Positions 33,909-46,213 are shown, counted from the first letter of the stretch. The stretch is DNA of 64,000 bases from Pontederia crassipes (GCA_030549335.1 CM060195.1:28834874-28898873); one strand, 5' to 3'. Numbers and translations are program-made. Notes: generated by a model from the sequence alone, not told the origin.

Positions 33909-35905
33909 TTCTTCCACTTGATGGATACTTCACACTAATGAGAGACTTACCAACAACATTCTTCTTCAATCCAACAGCAGTAGAGCACCACTCAAACTTT
34001 GCACCTATAAATGCTTTAGTCAGAAAATCAGAATTATTCTATGTTGTATCAACTTTTTCAAGACAAACCTCTTTCTTTTCCATCTTTTCTCGGATGAAAT
34101 GGTATTGGATGTCAATATGCTTTGTGCGTGAGTGAAATGCAGGATTCTTAGCTAACTGAATAGCACCTTGATTATCACATCTCACCTCTACGACACCTTG
34201 CTCAAATATGAGATCCAAGCACAACCGGCGTAGTCATATGACCTCTTTTTCAGCAGGAGTAAGAGTCATATATTCAGCTTCCGTAGAAGAAAGTGCTACC
34301 ACGCTTTGTCTCCTGCTCATTCAACTTAGTGCAGCCCCAAATAATGTAAAAATATATCTGCTAGTGGACCGTCTACTATTAACGTCTCCACCCCAATCAA
34401 CATCTACATGGCCTACAATATCAAGTCTCTTTCCTTTCCGTGTACCTTCAAAACACAGAAAAATATGAAATTTCACGAAGGTACCTGAAAACTCTCTTGA
34501 TAGCATTTCAGTGTTCCCTACCTAGGTTAGACATATACCGACTCAAGACTCCCACTACTTAGGCTATATTTGGATGTGTGCACACCATGTCATACATTAA
34601 GCTGCCCACTGCACTTGCATATGGCACCCGGTCCATCTCTTCGGCTTTTTCATTCGTCTTCGGACATTGCTCTATAGAAAGTTTGGTTCCTAGAGACATA
34701 GGAGTACCAACTGGCTTGCAAACCAACATATTAAATTTCTTCAACATTTCTTTTATGTATTTCTCCTGTCCTAGCCACAACTTTCATTTCTGATGATCCC
34801 TTCTAATATGCATACCCAAAATAAAATTCGTCGGCCCCAAATCTTTCATCTCAATTTCTTGACCAACAAACTCTTCACTAAATTCACCATCTTCATACTA
34901 TTTCCAATCAGTAACATGTCATCTACATATAGTGTAAGAATGACAAATTGATCGCCAACTCTCTTCACATAAACACAATAATAAGAATCTGAACGTACAA
35001 ATTTGAGTTGGAGCATGTACGTAATAAATTTCTTGTACCACATCCTTGGCGACTGCTTCAATCCATATAAAGACTTCTTTAATTTGCACATCAGATTCTC
35101 TTTACCTTGAACTTCAAAGCCTTCTGGTTGACTCATATATATCTTTTCCTCCAAGTCCCCATGAATGAATACCGTTTTCATATCCATATGCTCTACCTCA
35201 AGATTATATGTTATTGCTAGGGATAGAACAAATCTGATTGAAGTCATTTTCGCCATCAGAGAGAAAATCTCATCATAGTCGACTCCCTCAATCTGAGAGT
35301 ACCCTTTAACTACTAGTCTCGCCTTGTACTTCTCTACAGTCCCATCCAGTTTCAGCTTTCACTTGAACACCAATTTGCAACTAATTTCCTTTCTATTCTT
35401 GGGCAATTTACACAAGCTCCATGTTTCATTCTTATCCAATGACTGCATCTCATCTGCCATAGCAAGCTCCTACTGATTTGCATTATCCATAGACCTTGCA
35501 TCTTTTACAGAACTAGATTCTTCTCTGATGATGCTCAAAGCATGAAACGTACTCATGGCACTAAGGGAGTATCTAAGAGGTGCTCTTCTTTCTCGTGTTG
35601 ATCTCTTGAGAACTGGTATGGTACATGTATCTAGGTCTTCATCTGAATCTGCATCTGCAACTTCATTAACTGAGTCCTCTTGATCAGATTCTGGAATAGA
35701 CTCAACTGAAATATCTGTGCAGCCATCTTTGCAGCTTCAGAATCAGAATCTTCTTCAGAATCAAAACTTTCTTCAAGCACTACTACTTTCTTGGGTTCGT
35801 CATTTTTCTGAGCCTTAACTTGGGATCGTGATTCATGAAAAACAACATCCCTACTGTATACAATAGTTCTTGACTTTGGATTCCATAGTTTATAACCCTT
35901 GACCC
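33909..35905 (-). pseudogene. Copia-3 pol (end of integrase, reverse transcriptase, RNase H)
   Basis: RNase H pieces occur at 34039-34224 (CDNQGAIQLAKNPAFHSRTK) and 34321-34506. Reverse transcriptase lies at 34559-35256 and beyond (MTSIRFVLSLAITYN, CKLKKSLYGLKQSPRMWY, YVDDM near 34915-34930). The extreme end of integrase is at 35783-35905. Many stops and frameshifts separate the pieces. It is more decayed than Copia-1. Confidence 0.92.
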
Positions 35906-36883
35906 TTTGTTTGCATTAAACCCACACAAGGTCGAGTAGGAATAGGCCGTGATGACATTTGCATGCTTCCTCTTGACTCTGTTGCAAAGCGTGAAACTTA
36001 GCAATCATGCCTAATTGCAATTAGACATTTTGCATGAACGTCTAAGTTAGACATGGACTTCTGGCGCCCACACGGAGTCTCGTCGGGCATGTCCAGTCTG
36101 GACAGGATAACTAGGTCAGGTCCGGACCAGATCTAGCCGGCCTGCCCAAGGGAATGTTGGCCCTCTCCAGTCCACCAACTCCAGCTCCTGTTCTCCACCT
36201 CCTCCTTCCCTCCTCTAAGCTCTTCTCTGGCCGCAACTGGCTCTCCCCTCTTGCGACACCAGTTGAATGAGCTCCAGTTTTGTCGCGGTGGAGGAGTTGT
36301 TAGATAAGAGATAGAGTTTGGAGATGGTCCTGGACTGGAGGATGCTAACCGTCGTCAATGTCATCGATGGAGGACGTTGCCATCATCGATGGCCATCGTT
36401 GCCTCAATGCAGGACTGGAGTACGCACTCCAGAGTCTTTTAGTCGTAAGGCAAAATATAAAAAAAATAACGGGCGCACAACTTAGGCTGACCCGGCTCGA
36501 CATGGCACATCCCAATTTTAAAATGGGTCGTGGCCATGGCCCAATCAAACATGATTTGACTAGTCCGAACTTCACCGACACCACCCATTTATCCATCTCT
36601 AGTCTGAGTGTTTTAGGTGTAATAATGGTCTTGCAAAAAAAGTTATTTGCAAAAAAGTTATCACCTTTTGACTATTGAAACTAGCTTAGAACTAGTTTCA
36701 ATCATTTGACCGATTAGGAGGCAAAACTTGACATGAACATCGATGGACACATGACTCGTGAGGCGAGTCCTTCCTTTTTTATTGCTTGACAATATTTTTT
36801 TTCGAATTTGTTTCTTCTCCTACTTTCTCTCTCTTTCTTTCTTCATACAAAATATTTTTAAACTTATGTCAGTAATATATTTT
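35906..36883. other. Unassigned DNA with a GC-richer block
   Basis: Positions 36050-36600 are GC-richer and include GACCCGGCTCGACATGGC, a type of motif seen in subterminal DNA-transposon sequence, but no termini were found. The reading frames here have no recognisable domain. Confidence 0.45.
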
Positions 36884-37133
36884 GAAATTTATTTTTTATT
36901 TTAATTTATATAGTACATATTCAATAATATTAAATATTTAAAAAATAATAATATTTTATTTATTATGTAAAATATGTTTCATAAAAAAAATTTAGTTTAA
37001 TATTATTTATTATATATAGTTTGTAAAGTTTTATTATATTTTTCTTATAAATTTCATTTATTATATTTTAAAAAAATATTTTAACATATTTCTGAATTTA
37101 AAGTCAAAATTTACTAATCAACAAAATTATATT

Positions 37134-38663
37134 CATTACAAGAAAAATGACTCTTTCTGACAGTCCGAGCTGTCTAAAATTGTGAAAAATCAGTCGCAAA
37201 ATTTAATTTGCGACGAATATTCCAACGGAAGAGAACCGTCGGAAAATTGCTCGTTGCAAATATTTTTTGACGGTTCTATTACAACCGTTGGAAGTTCCCA
37301 CGGTGCAAGCAGTGGAAAAACTTGCCACAGCTTAGGCCGTGAGCTGAAGCCGTGGGAAGTTCCCACAGCTTGGGCCGTGAGAAATATTTTCCACAACCCA
37401 GACCGTGGGAAGTTCCCACGGCTTGGACCGTGGCAAGCCTCCCACACCGCAAACCTGGGAAGCTCCCACGGTGCAAACCGTGGGAAAGGCTTCCCACGGC
37501 TACAAATCGTGAAGCCTTTCCCATGGTTCCCATGGCGCAGACCATGGGAACTTCCCACGGCCGAAGCCGTGGGAGCCTTTGCAACGTATTCGACGGTGTC
37601 AACCGTCGGAAAAGTTATTTCAAGCATTAAAAAAAATCCGCCGCCCGCAGCATTAAATACAGCCAGCGGGCAGCCGATCCGACAGTGGGCAGCACGATTT
37701 GTCACCGCCTGCAGCGGATCTGACTGGGGGCGGCAGGATCGGGCCGCCCACAGGTGGGTTCCGGTCGCGGGTGACCTGATCCACCTCCCGCAGACCGGAT
37801 CCGGCCAGTGGGCGGCAGATTGAGCTGCCCGCAGGCGGGATTCGGCTACGGGAGGCCAGACCCGTTGCCCGTAGGTCGCGGCCGCCTCCCGCAGGCTGGA
37901 TCCGGCCTGTGGGCGGCAGATCGGGATGCCCGCAGGCGGGTTCTGATCGCGGGCGGCCCGCAAGCCAGATCTCGACGCGGGCGGCCGATCGGGCTGTCGA
38001 CAGGCGGGATCCGACCACGGGAGGCCAGATCCATCGCCCACAGGCCGGAGTTGAGAGAGGGAGAAAGAGAGAGACCTAGCGGTGGTCGTCGGAGCCGCCG
38101 AAGGTGTTCGTCGGAGTTGAGAAAGATATCGTGTGATGGAGAGAGAGAGGGGAGAGGGTGAGAAAGAGAGAGGAGGGAGAGAGAGAGAGACGTGAGAAAG
38201 AAAGAGAGTGAGAAAGAGAGAGGGGAGAGGGAGAGATATATATGCAGTGAGCAAAAAATGTAGCGGAAAATATAGGCGGGAATGTAATTGAATTTTACGA
38301 CTGTTTAGGCCGTGGAAAACTTTTCTACGGTCAAAGCCGTGGAAAATTCTCACGGTCCAAGTCGAGGAAAAAGTTTCCCACGGTCTTAATCGTGGGAAAA
38401 TAGTGGGAAAAGTTTCCCACGGTCTTAGTCGTGGAAAAAATCGTGAGAAAAGTTTTCCACGGTCTGAGCTGTGGGAAAAGTTTTCCACGGTCTTAATTGT
38501 AGGAAACTTTTCCTACGGTCGTGGAAAATTGTCGCGGCTCGGACCATGGGAAATGTTTCCCAAAAGGCTCGAGCTATAATCCGTCGGAAAATCCATTGTA
38601 AATTGCGATGGATTTTCGTCCGTAAAAAATTTTTTGTCGGAAAAACATCTTTTTATTGTAGTG
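37134..38663. mobile_element. CACTA-type element A with palindrome arrays
   Basis: Terminal inverted repeats are CATTACAAGAAAAATGA at the left and, read inward from the right, CACTACAATAAAAAGATG. The 3-bp duplication ATT flanks it at 37131-37133 and 38664-38666. Both subterminal regions (37265-37600 and 38295-38600) are arrays of short hairpins such as CCCACGG-loop-CCGTGGG. The core 37630-38050 is a GC-rich repeat of CCCGCAGG and GATCCGG blocks; a GA-rich tract follows at 38050-38240. No transposase is present, so it is non-autonomous. Confidence 0.9.
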
Positions 38664-39182
38664 ATTGTATAGTTATGATTCGTATATTTTATCTAAACAG
38701 CCAATAGAATTAATCTATTAAATCATTTTTTTCAATTCTCATAATTACATTCAATTTTATTCAAACACACCCTATAGAACTACGATTCTACTTATCAAAT
38801 GCTAATAAGAGATATTCTTGTGAAACATGTGGCAATAAATCTTTTAATATGATGCACGTGTGCAATAAAAAATACCATGCATATTTAATTCATAATGTAA
38901 AATGGACTAAATGATATGAATTTAATTCTCTTTATGATAAGAGAAGGACTACATATACTAAAATCTTGTTGGATGTTTGAATCCATATAAAATTAGTTCA
39001 TATAATCATGATGTATAAATTGGATGTTTATCATATTTAATTTGACTGCTGAAATGATATATCGTTCCCAAACGTATGCCACTCAAGGATTTACGTTCAT
39101 TTAAAGCGGGTACCAACTTTATTGAGAGGATGTGTTCTTTACAAATCAATAGCTATAAATAACCTATAAAGGATGACCCTAT

Positions 39183-39236
39183 ATGGAGGCGACGGCCCTT
39201 GTGCTAGTAGTTCTGGAATTGATCATTGCAGTCTAG
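39183..39236 (+). other. Short hydrophobic ORF after a TATA box, possible gene 5' remnant (copy A)
   Basis: A CTATAAATAACC TATA-like block (39154) is followed by a 17-codon ORF (MEATALVLVVLELIIAV) and then a splice-donor-like TAGGTAATTA. The peptide resembles the start of a signal peptide. It recurs in copy B at 42246-42299 with one change (MET). It may be the decayed start of a gene; no family can be named. Confidence 0.3.
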
Positions 39237-39671
39237 GTAATTAATCTTTCTCGCTCTTACTCCGACATCGAATTCATAACACCCCGAATTTTATTTCAAA
39301 ATTGCCAAGGACAATTTGGTCATTCGGTTTGTTAGTCCGTTCGCCATCACATAATCATAAAATAATATAATTTTCAATTAAATAAGCGGATGCACTAAAT
39401 CATTAAATAGGATAAAAGAATCATTCAATAAAATACGAAAAACTTCATGAAACATCTCTAAACATCAAAGTATGGTTATAGAATTGAAAACATCTCTAAA
39501 CATCATCATTTATAGAATTTTTAAAACATCTCATAGCCATAATCAAAACATCGCTTGAAAACATTGTCAAAAGACTCTAAACATACAGACTTTAAGACTC
39601 CTAAATCAGTGTGCATATCTTGTCATAAGTTGAGCCGTCATCCATTCAAATCATTATGCACTTGCACAGAT

Positions 39672-39977
39672 CCAGGGTGCAGAGATTTTCCTGTTAGAAT
39701 ATATAAAGGTCATGCTATGTAATGTGATGATTATATACATGATACTACATGATATGCATCATCATCTTTATATAAAAGAAATAAACAATGATCATAAAAA
39801 AATATTTAGTTTAAGGTTTTCCTATTAGAATATATAAAGGTCATGCTATGCAATGTGATGATCATATACATGATACTACATGATATGCATCATCATCTTT
39901 ATATAAAAGAAGTAAACAATGATCATAAAAAAATATTTAGTTTAATTTATTTTTATAGTTTAATATTTAGTATAAAT
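39672..39977. repeat. Spacer between duplication copies, itself a 131-bp tandem repeat
   Basis: Two near-identical units start at about 39686 and 39817 (TTTTCCTGTTAGAATATATA and TTTTCCTATTAGAATATATA) and run to about 39953. The spacer ends in ATATTTAGTTTAAT repeats that resemble sequence within the duplicated unit. Confidence 0.9.
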
Positions 39978-42744
39978 GAAATTTATTTTTTATTTTAATT
40001 TATATAGTACATATTCAATAATATTAAATATTTAAAAAATAATAATATTTTATTTATTATGTAAAATATGTTTCATAAAAAAAATTTAGTTTAATATTAT
40101 TTATTATATATAGTTTGTAAAGTTTTATTATATTTTTCTTATAAATTTCATTTATTATATTTTAAAAAAAATATTTTAACATATTTCTGAATTTAAAGTC
40201 AAAATTTACTAATCAACAAAATTATATTCATTACAAGAAAAATGACTCTTTCTGACAGTCCGAGCTGCCTAAAATTGTGAAAAATCAATCGCAAAATTCA
40301 ATTTGCGACGAATATTCCAACGGAAGAGAACCGTCGGAAAATTGCTCGTTGCAAATATTTTTTGACGGTTCTATTACAACTATTGGAAATTCCCACGGTG
40401 CAAGCAGTGGAAAAACTTGCCACAGCTTAGGCCGTGAGTTGAAGCCGTGGGAAGTTCCCACAGCTTGGCCGTGAGAAATATTTTCCACAGCCCAGACCGT
40501 GGGAAGTTCCCACGGCTTGGACCGTGGCAAGCCTCCCACACCGCAAACCTGGGAAGCTCCCATGGTGCAAACCGTGGGAAAGGCTTCCCACGGCTACAAA
40601 TCGTGAAGCCTTTCCCATGGTTCCCATGGCGCAGACCATGGGAACTTCCCATGGCCGAAGCTGTGGGAGCCTTTGCAAAGTATTTGACGGTGTCAACCGT
40701 CGGAAAAGTTATTTCAAGCATTAAAAAAAATCCGCCGCCCGCAGCATTAAATACAGCCAGCGGGCAGCCGATCCGGCCGTGGGCAGCACGATTTGTCGCC
40801 TCCTGCAGCGGATCTGACTGCGGGCGGCAGGATCGGGCCGCCCACAGGCGGGTTCCGGTCGCGGGTGACCTGATCCACCTCCCGCAGATCGGATCCGGCC
40901 TGGGATTCGGCCACGGGAGGCCAGATCCGTTGCCCGCAGGTCGCGGCCGCCTCCCGCAGGCTTGATCCGGCCTGTGGGCGACAGATCGGGATGCCCATAG
41001 GCGGGTTCTGATCACGGGCGGCCCGCAAGCCAGATCTCGCCGCGGGCGGCCGATCGGGCTGTCGGCAGGCGGGATCCGACCACGGGAGGCCAGATCCATC
41101 GCCCATAGGCCGGAGTTGAGAGAGGGAGGAAGAGAGAGACCTGGCGGTGGTCGTCGGAGCCGCCGAAGGTGTTCGTCGGAGTTGAGAAAGATATCGTGTG
41201 ATGGAGAGAGAGAGGGGAGAGGGTGAGAAAGAGAGAGGAGGGAGAGAGAGAGACGTGAGAAAGAAAGAGAGTGAGAAAGAGAGAGGGGAGAGGGAGAGAT
41301 ATATATGCAGTGAGCAAAAAATGTAGCGGAAAATATAGACGAGAATGTAATTGAACTTTACGACGGTTTAGGTCGTGGAAAACTTTTCTACGGTCAAAGC
41401 CGTGGAAAATTCTCACGGTCCAAGTCGAGGAAAAAGTTTCCCACGGTCTTAACCGTGGAAAAATAGTGGGAAAAGTTTCCCACGGTCTTAGTCGTGGAAA
41501 AAATCGTGAGAAAAGTTTTCCACGGTCTGAGCTGTGGGAAAAGTTTTCCACGGTCTTAATTGTAGGAAACTTTTCCTACGGTCGTGGAAAATTGTCGCGG
41601 CTCGGACCATGGGAAATGTTTCCCAAAAGGCTCGAGCTATAATCCGTCGGAAAATCCATTGTAAATTGCGATGGATTTTCGTCCGTAAAAAATTTTTTGT
41701 CGGAAAAACATCTTTTTATTGTAGTGATTGTATAGTTATGATTCGTATATTTTATCTAAACAGCCAATAGAATTAATCTATTAAATCATTTTTTTCAATT
41801 CTCATAATTACATTCAATTTTATTCAAACACACCCTATAGAACTACGATTCTACTTATCAAATGCTAATAAGAGATCTTCTTGTGAAACATGTGGCAATA
41901 AATCTTTTAATATGATGCACGTGTGCAATAAAAAATACCATGCATATTTAATTCATAATGTAAAATGGACTAAATGATATGAATTTAATTCTCTTTATGA
42001 TAAGAGAAGGACTACATATACTAAAATCTTGTTGGATGTTTGAATCCATATAAAATTAGTTCATATAATCATGATGTATAAATTGGATGTTTATCATATT
42101 TAATTTGACTGCTGAAATGATATATCGTTCCCAAACGTATGCCACTCAAGGATTTACGTTCATTTAAAGCGGGTACCAACTTTATTGAGAGGATGTGTTC
42201 TTTACAAATCAATAGCTATAAATAACCTATAAAGGATGACCCTATATGGAGACGACGGCCCTTGTGCTAGTAGTTCTGGAATTGATCATTGCAGTCTAGG
42301 TAATTAATCTTTCTCGCTCTTACTCCGACATCGAATTCATAACACCCCGAATTTTATTTCAAAATTGCCAAGGACAATTTGGTCATTCGGTTTGTTAGTC
42401 CGTTCGCCATCACATAATCATAAAATAATATAATTTTCAATTAAATAAGCGGATGCACTAAATCATTAAATAGGATAAAAGAATTCTTCAATAAAATACG
42501 GAAAACTTCATGAAACATCTCTAAACATCTCTAAACATCAAAGTATGGTTATAGAATTGAAAACATCTCTAAACATCATTATTTATAGAAATTTTAAAAC
42601 ATCTCATAGCCATAATCAAAACATGGCTTGAAAACATTGTCAAAAGACTCTAAACATATAGACTTTAAGACTCCTAAATCAGTGTGCATATCTTGTCATA
42701 AGTTGAGCCGTCATCCATCCAAATCATTATGCACTTGCACAGAT
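39978..42744. repeat. Tandem segmental duplication, copy B
   Basis: Near-identical to 36884-39671 on both sides of the CACTA element, which shows that the duplication happened after the element inserted. Copy B carries about 12 extra bp near 42515 (a repeated CTCTAAACAT) and lacks about 30 bp inside the element relative to copy A. Confidence 0.95.
40229..41726. mobile_element. CACTA-type element B with palindrome arrays
   Basis: Same termini as element A (CATTACAAGAAAAATGA ... GTAGTG), same flanking ATT (40226-40228 and 41727-41729). It is about 32 bp shorter because one unit of the GC-rich core (the counterpart of about 37803-37840) is missing. Palindrome arrays are retained at 40360-40700 and 41360-41660. 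Confidence 0.9.
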
Positions 42745-43210
42745 TCAGTTGTGTTTAGAGAATGTAAAAAAATAACGAAAGTGCTTCTTCTTTTGAAATT
42801 GAAGTGTGTAGGTCCCTAATTATAAAATGTGCATCTTATCTATTGTATGAAGAAAAAAAATATGTGGTGTAAATAATTCCTCTTCCTACTCAAAAAGATG
42901 ATTGCAAGTGGATTTCCAAAATATTCAAGAGGTGAGAAATTGATGCGGAGATGTATGTTGTGACCGAATATCATCAACAAATAATTTGCCTCTTATTCTT
43001 ACTCATTTGTATTTTTTAATAGTGTAATTATGTTTTGTGTTTCACTCTAACAATTGATATCGCATTAAGGTGCTATAACTTAAGTATTTAATAATCTTAA
43101 AAATATAACATGTACGAGATTTGCGATTGATGAAGGATCAACTAATCATTTCATCCATTAATTTTCAATGCATTAAATTTTAGCATATTAAAATCTCTAT
43201 CCATTTTTTT
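42745..43210 (+). repeat. Degenerate SIRE-type LTR end and post-LTR sequence
   Basis: Blocks such as GAAATTGATGCGGAGATGTA, CATCAACAAATAATTTGCC and a primer-site-like position near 43055 follow the order of the LTR at 19334-20388. The tail CAATGCATTAAATTTTAGC matches 20495-20515. Confidence 0.5.
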
Positions 43211-44812
43211 GAGGGGAAAAAGGGTGGTTAACCAGAATGTTAATCATCCATCCATAGATTAATTCAGTGATAATAAGATCAGAGATTACAGGTGGGATCA
43301 TAAATGTAATTACCTTTTTCCTTTTATCTACTAGGCATGTGTCACCTTTGAAGTTTGAACTGAAAAAATTGCTTTTCCATCTTCTTCTTTGTAATAGATA
43401 TTACTTGATATGATGATTCTAAATGAACTAGGAGCAGAGAAGGAAACAGATCCATGATGGAAACAATTTACAAGAGCTGATATTCGTACATTGTCCCCAT
43501 TTGAATTCTTTTTAGGGGTTTCCCCATTTGATGTATGCAGCAAAATTTTTTTATTTAATAACAAACTAGCTCTTAGGTTGATTAGTTGAGACATCGATTT
43601 CCTTTGTAGTGGATTAGAGTTTGAGTATCCTGCATGATTGATTAGTTTCTATTTATTTTTCTTTGCACTATACTTATGAGCCTTCCTTTGCAACCAAAAT
43701 CAAAAAAGTTATCCAACAAAGTTCACTGCTCTTTATTTCTTTATGATAAGATGCATATTGATGGCTTTCATGCAACGAGCGCAGCGACCACGGCACTTCG
43801 ACCTCCACACCGCCGCCTTTGGGAGACAATGACTAGGCAAGAAAGGCGGCGAAGGAGACGACGACCAAGCAAGAAGGGTGACGACCACGACGCCAAATGA
43901 CAACTTCCAAGTTCGTTGCCAGCGAGGATGGTAACACTCACGACAACGGCCAGCCGCGGGAGGATGGTGGTGCTCTCAACGACGGCTGGCTGGACGTGAT
44001 GCTTCGGCCTCCACGACCTCCATGCTTGGAATGACGGCCGAACATAGGAGGAGAGGGCGATGCTCGTGACGGTGGCCGGTTAGCAAAGACATTTTGACCT
44101 CCACTATCCCACCTTTGTATCCGGTAAAGACTCCAAACGGCTTCGGGATCCCTAGTTTTTTTTGTATATTTGTTGCTATTATTTTAACATAGACTATTGC
44201 TATTTTTTCTATTTCTAATATCCTAATTAAACATTATGTTGTTGAAATTGTAGGTTAATTTTGTTAAATCATTTATATTAAATTTCTAATGTTTAACTGA
44301 TTGGCCTTTGGCATCGTGGAAGAAATAGGGGGATCTTGATGCTAGGATTAGTGTTAAGGAGGAAAAACCAAAAGAGGGGACCGTGATGCTAGAGTTTTTA
44401 TCTTATATATATGGAGAAGTGGACGGATTAAATTTAACATGTGTGATTTGATGATTTATAACAAATTATATATATAATATGGGCGTGAAAATTTAGGGAC
44501 CTGATGGGAAAGGAGCAATCCACTGTGCTCCAATCCACGAAAAGAAGGTGCGGTGACAATTTGTCTCTCTTGGGGGTAAAATTCCTCGAATTCGTAAGAT
44601 GTTATCCCTATATATGTGAGATGTTATTAAAACTCAATATGTGATTTATGTAATATAGCAAATGAATAGAGTTATTATTTTCATGAAAGACAATTAAATT
44701 TGCTAATTGATAATTAAAAATAATAATTTTTAAGTGCAAATAGAAATGACATAAAAAATGATCTTATGAATAAATAAGTATATGATGATTAGGGCATTTA
44801 ATTTTTAGGTTA
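43211..44812. other. Intergenic DNA with a GC-rich block
   Basis: Positions 43770-44150 are GC-rich (CGACGACC, GGCGGCGAAGG motifs) between AT-rich flanks. No homologous protein was recognised in any frame, and no termini were found. Confidence 0.5.
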
Positions 44813-45752
44813 AGGCCCTATTTGGCAAAATAGGAAAATTTTCAAAGCTTTAAAAATTTCTTGTGGAAGTTACTTTTCAAATATTGATTTCCTTTGTTTT
44901 ATTTCCATCACAAAATTTTCTTTTCGACATGTTTGGGTATTCAAAATAGTGAAAGTTTTCCATAAAACTAAAGAGTCATAATCTGTAAAAAATATCCATT
45001 TTTATTCAATTTAATTCTTAATTTATAGTACGAAACAAGAGCTTCAACATTTGGGAAAAAGATGGAGAGGGCGAGCGTGAGGAGAAAAGGGAGAAGATTG
45101 TTGTAGAATGAGAAAAAAAGAAGAAGAAAAAAAGGAGAGAAAAGCGGAGAAATTGCTGGAGAATGAATAAAAAGAGAAAAAGAAGGGGAAGAAAAAATAT
45201 AGAGAGAGGTATTGGGGAGGAGATGGAGAGGGTGGGCGTGAGGAGAAGAGGGAAGATGTTGTTGCATAATGAGAAAAAAAGAAGGAAAAAATAAGAGAGA
45301 AGTGAGAAGTCGCTGGAGAACGAATAAAAAGAGAAAAAGGAGAGGAGGAAGCCAAGAGAAAAGATATTGCATAAGATAGTCGATGAAGGAGGAGAGGTTT
45401 GTAGAATGGAGAAAAAAATAGAATAGGCATAGAGGAGGAAGCGAAGAGGAAACATATATTGCAGAAGAAAAAAAAATGAGTGCAAAGTGTGCGCGTGACA
45501 GGAAGCGAAAAGGAAACAGATATTGCAGAAGAAAAAAAAAAAGACAAGTCGAAATGTGCTCGCGACAATGTGACATGATTGCTCCGAAAATAAAAATGAG
45601 GTTTCCTCGGGAATGAATCATTTTCTATTAAATTTTAATTTATTTATTTTTCATCCAAACGGACATTTTGAAAAACTTTTGTTTAAAAACTACAAGTCAG
45701 TTAAATCTTGTCATTCCAATGGAAAATGGGACATCCAAACATGCACTAATAA
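44813..45752. mobile_element. Possible MITE-like element around a purine tract
   Basis: The left edge TTAAGGCCCTATTTGG and the right edge, read inward as TTAGTGCATGTTTGGATG, resemble the TTTGG-bearing termini common in plant MITEs with TTA target sites. The match is partial, so the element call is tentative. Confidence 0.3.
45050..45560. repeat. Purine-rich tract with internal tandem repeats
   Basis: About 500 bp of almost pure A/G on the plus strand, made of diverged units sharing GATGGAGAGGG, GTGAGGAGAA and GAATGAATAAAAAGAG-like phrases, about 170 bp apart. The opposite strand lacks stop codons for compositional reasons, so all three minus frames stay open. Such tracts can form triplex DNA; that is inference. 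Confidence 0.85.
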
Positions 45753-45969
45753 TTAAAGAGTCATGTAATTATGAATTAAAATTCAAGTATGAATTTAAAA
45801 GAAAACAAAATATAAAGATGGAGAATCATAAAATTTATTCCACTAAAATCAAGTTATTAACCCACTCCAGGGCACGCGTCCAACTCTCAGCGGTCATCTC
45901 CATGCCCCTGCGGTTTTGCTTGCCCCACTCCCCGGATTCGATGAGAACCCTCCAACATAGATTACACGG

Positions 45970-46213
45970 TCCCCGGCCACGTGGCTCATCACTTCTTCGC
46001 CGACACCCCAACTCCGTGTTACGAGATCCACAGCGATCCTCTCGAAGTCGTCGTATAAATACGCAGATCCACCACAACCACGACAGCACGGGACTACTGC
46101 CCACTCCTCATTTCTCCCATCACCCTTCCGCTCTCGTCCCCGCACCCTGCCGACAGCCTCCGGTGATGGCGTGAAGCGCACTTTCCCAGCGAGTAAGCTC
46201 TTCCCATTCCCCG
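45970..46213 (+). promoter_or_regulatory. Probable promoter and first leader exon of the KIP1-like gene
   Basis: A perfect G-box CACGTG (45978-45983) lies 70 bp upstream of a TATA box TATAAAT (46054-46060). Transcription would then start near 46085. The first leader exon would end at 46213 before a strong donor (GGTGAGTC). It contains a two-codon upstream ORF (ATGGCGTGA, 46166-46174). The assignment is inferred from spacing and composition; no transcript evidence is available. Confidence 0.5.

Larger units (their letters stand above)
33573..35905 (-). mobile_element. Copia-3, 5'-truncated element of the Copia-1 family
   Basis: A single 3' LTR at the left end and a pol region to its right are read on the minus strand. 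The protein closely follows Copia-1 from RNase H back into the end of integrase, then stops abruptly at about 35905. No gag and no 5' LTR exist here. The 5 bp at the left edge (33568-33572) read ATTTT, but no partner is available. Confidence 0.9.
36884..39671. repeat. Tandem segmental duplication, copy A
   Basis: This 2.8-kb unit is repeated almost unchanged at 39978-42744, about 3.1 kb downstream. It includes 250 bp of AT-rich flank, a complete CACTA-type element and about 1 kb beyond it. Copy A begins at GAAATTTATTTTTTATT and ends CTTGCACAGAT. Confidence 0.95.

Noticed and set aside
37190..38488. 432-codon minus-strand ORF across CACTA element A
   Set aside because: It spans palindrome arrays and GC repeats and encodes repeated PRLRPWETF-like phrases. 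The same region in copy B is broken into several frames, so there is no sign of selection.
37279..41106. CRISPR-like regular repeats
   Set aside because: The repeat units are palindromic, variable in spacing and bounded by CACTA termini in a plant genome; no spacers of uniform length.
36884..42744. The 2.8-kb repeats as two LTRs of one element
   Set aside because: They do not start TG or end CA, the space between them is only 306 bp without primer site or coding sequence, and each contains a complete CACTA element.
44968..45621. Three overlapping minus-strand ORFs rich in Phe, Leu and Ser
   Set aside because: Translation of a pyrimidine-rich strand without stop codons; all three frames are open, which is compositional.
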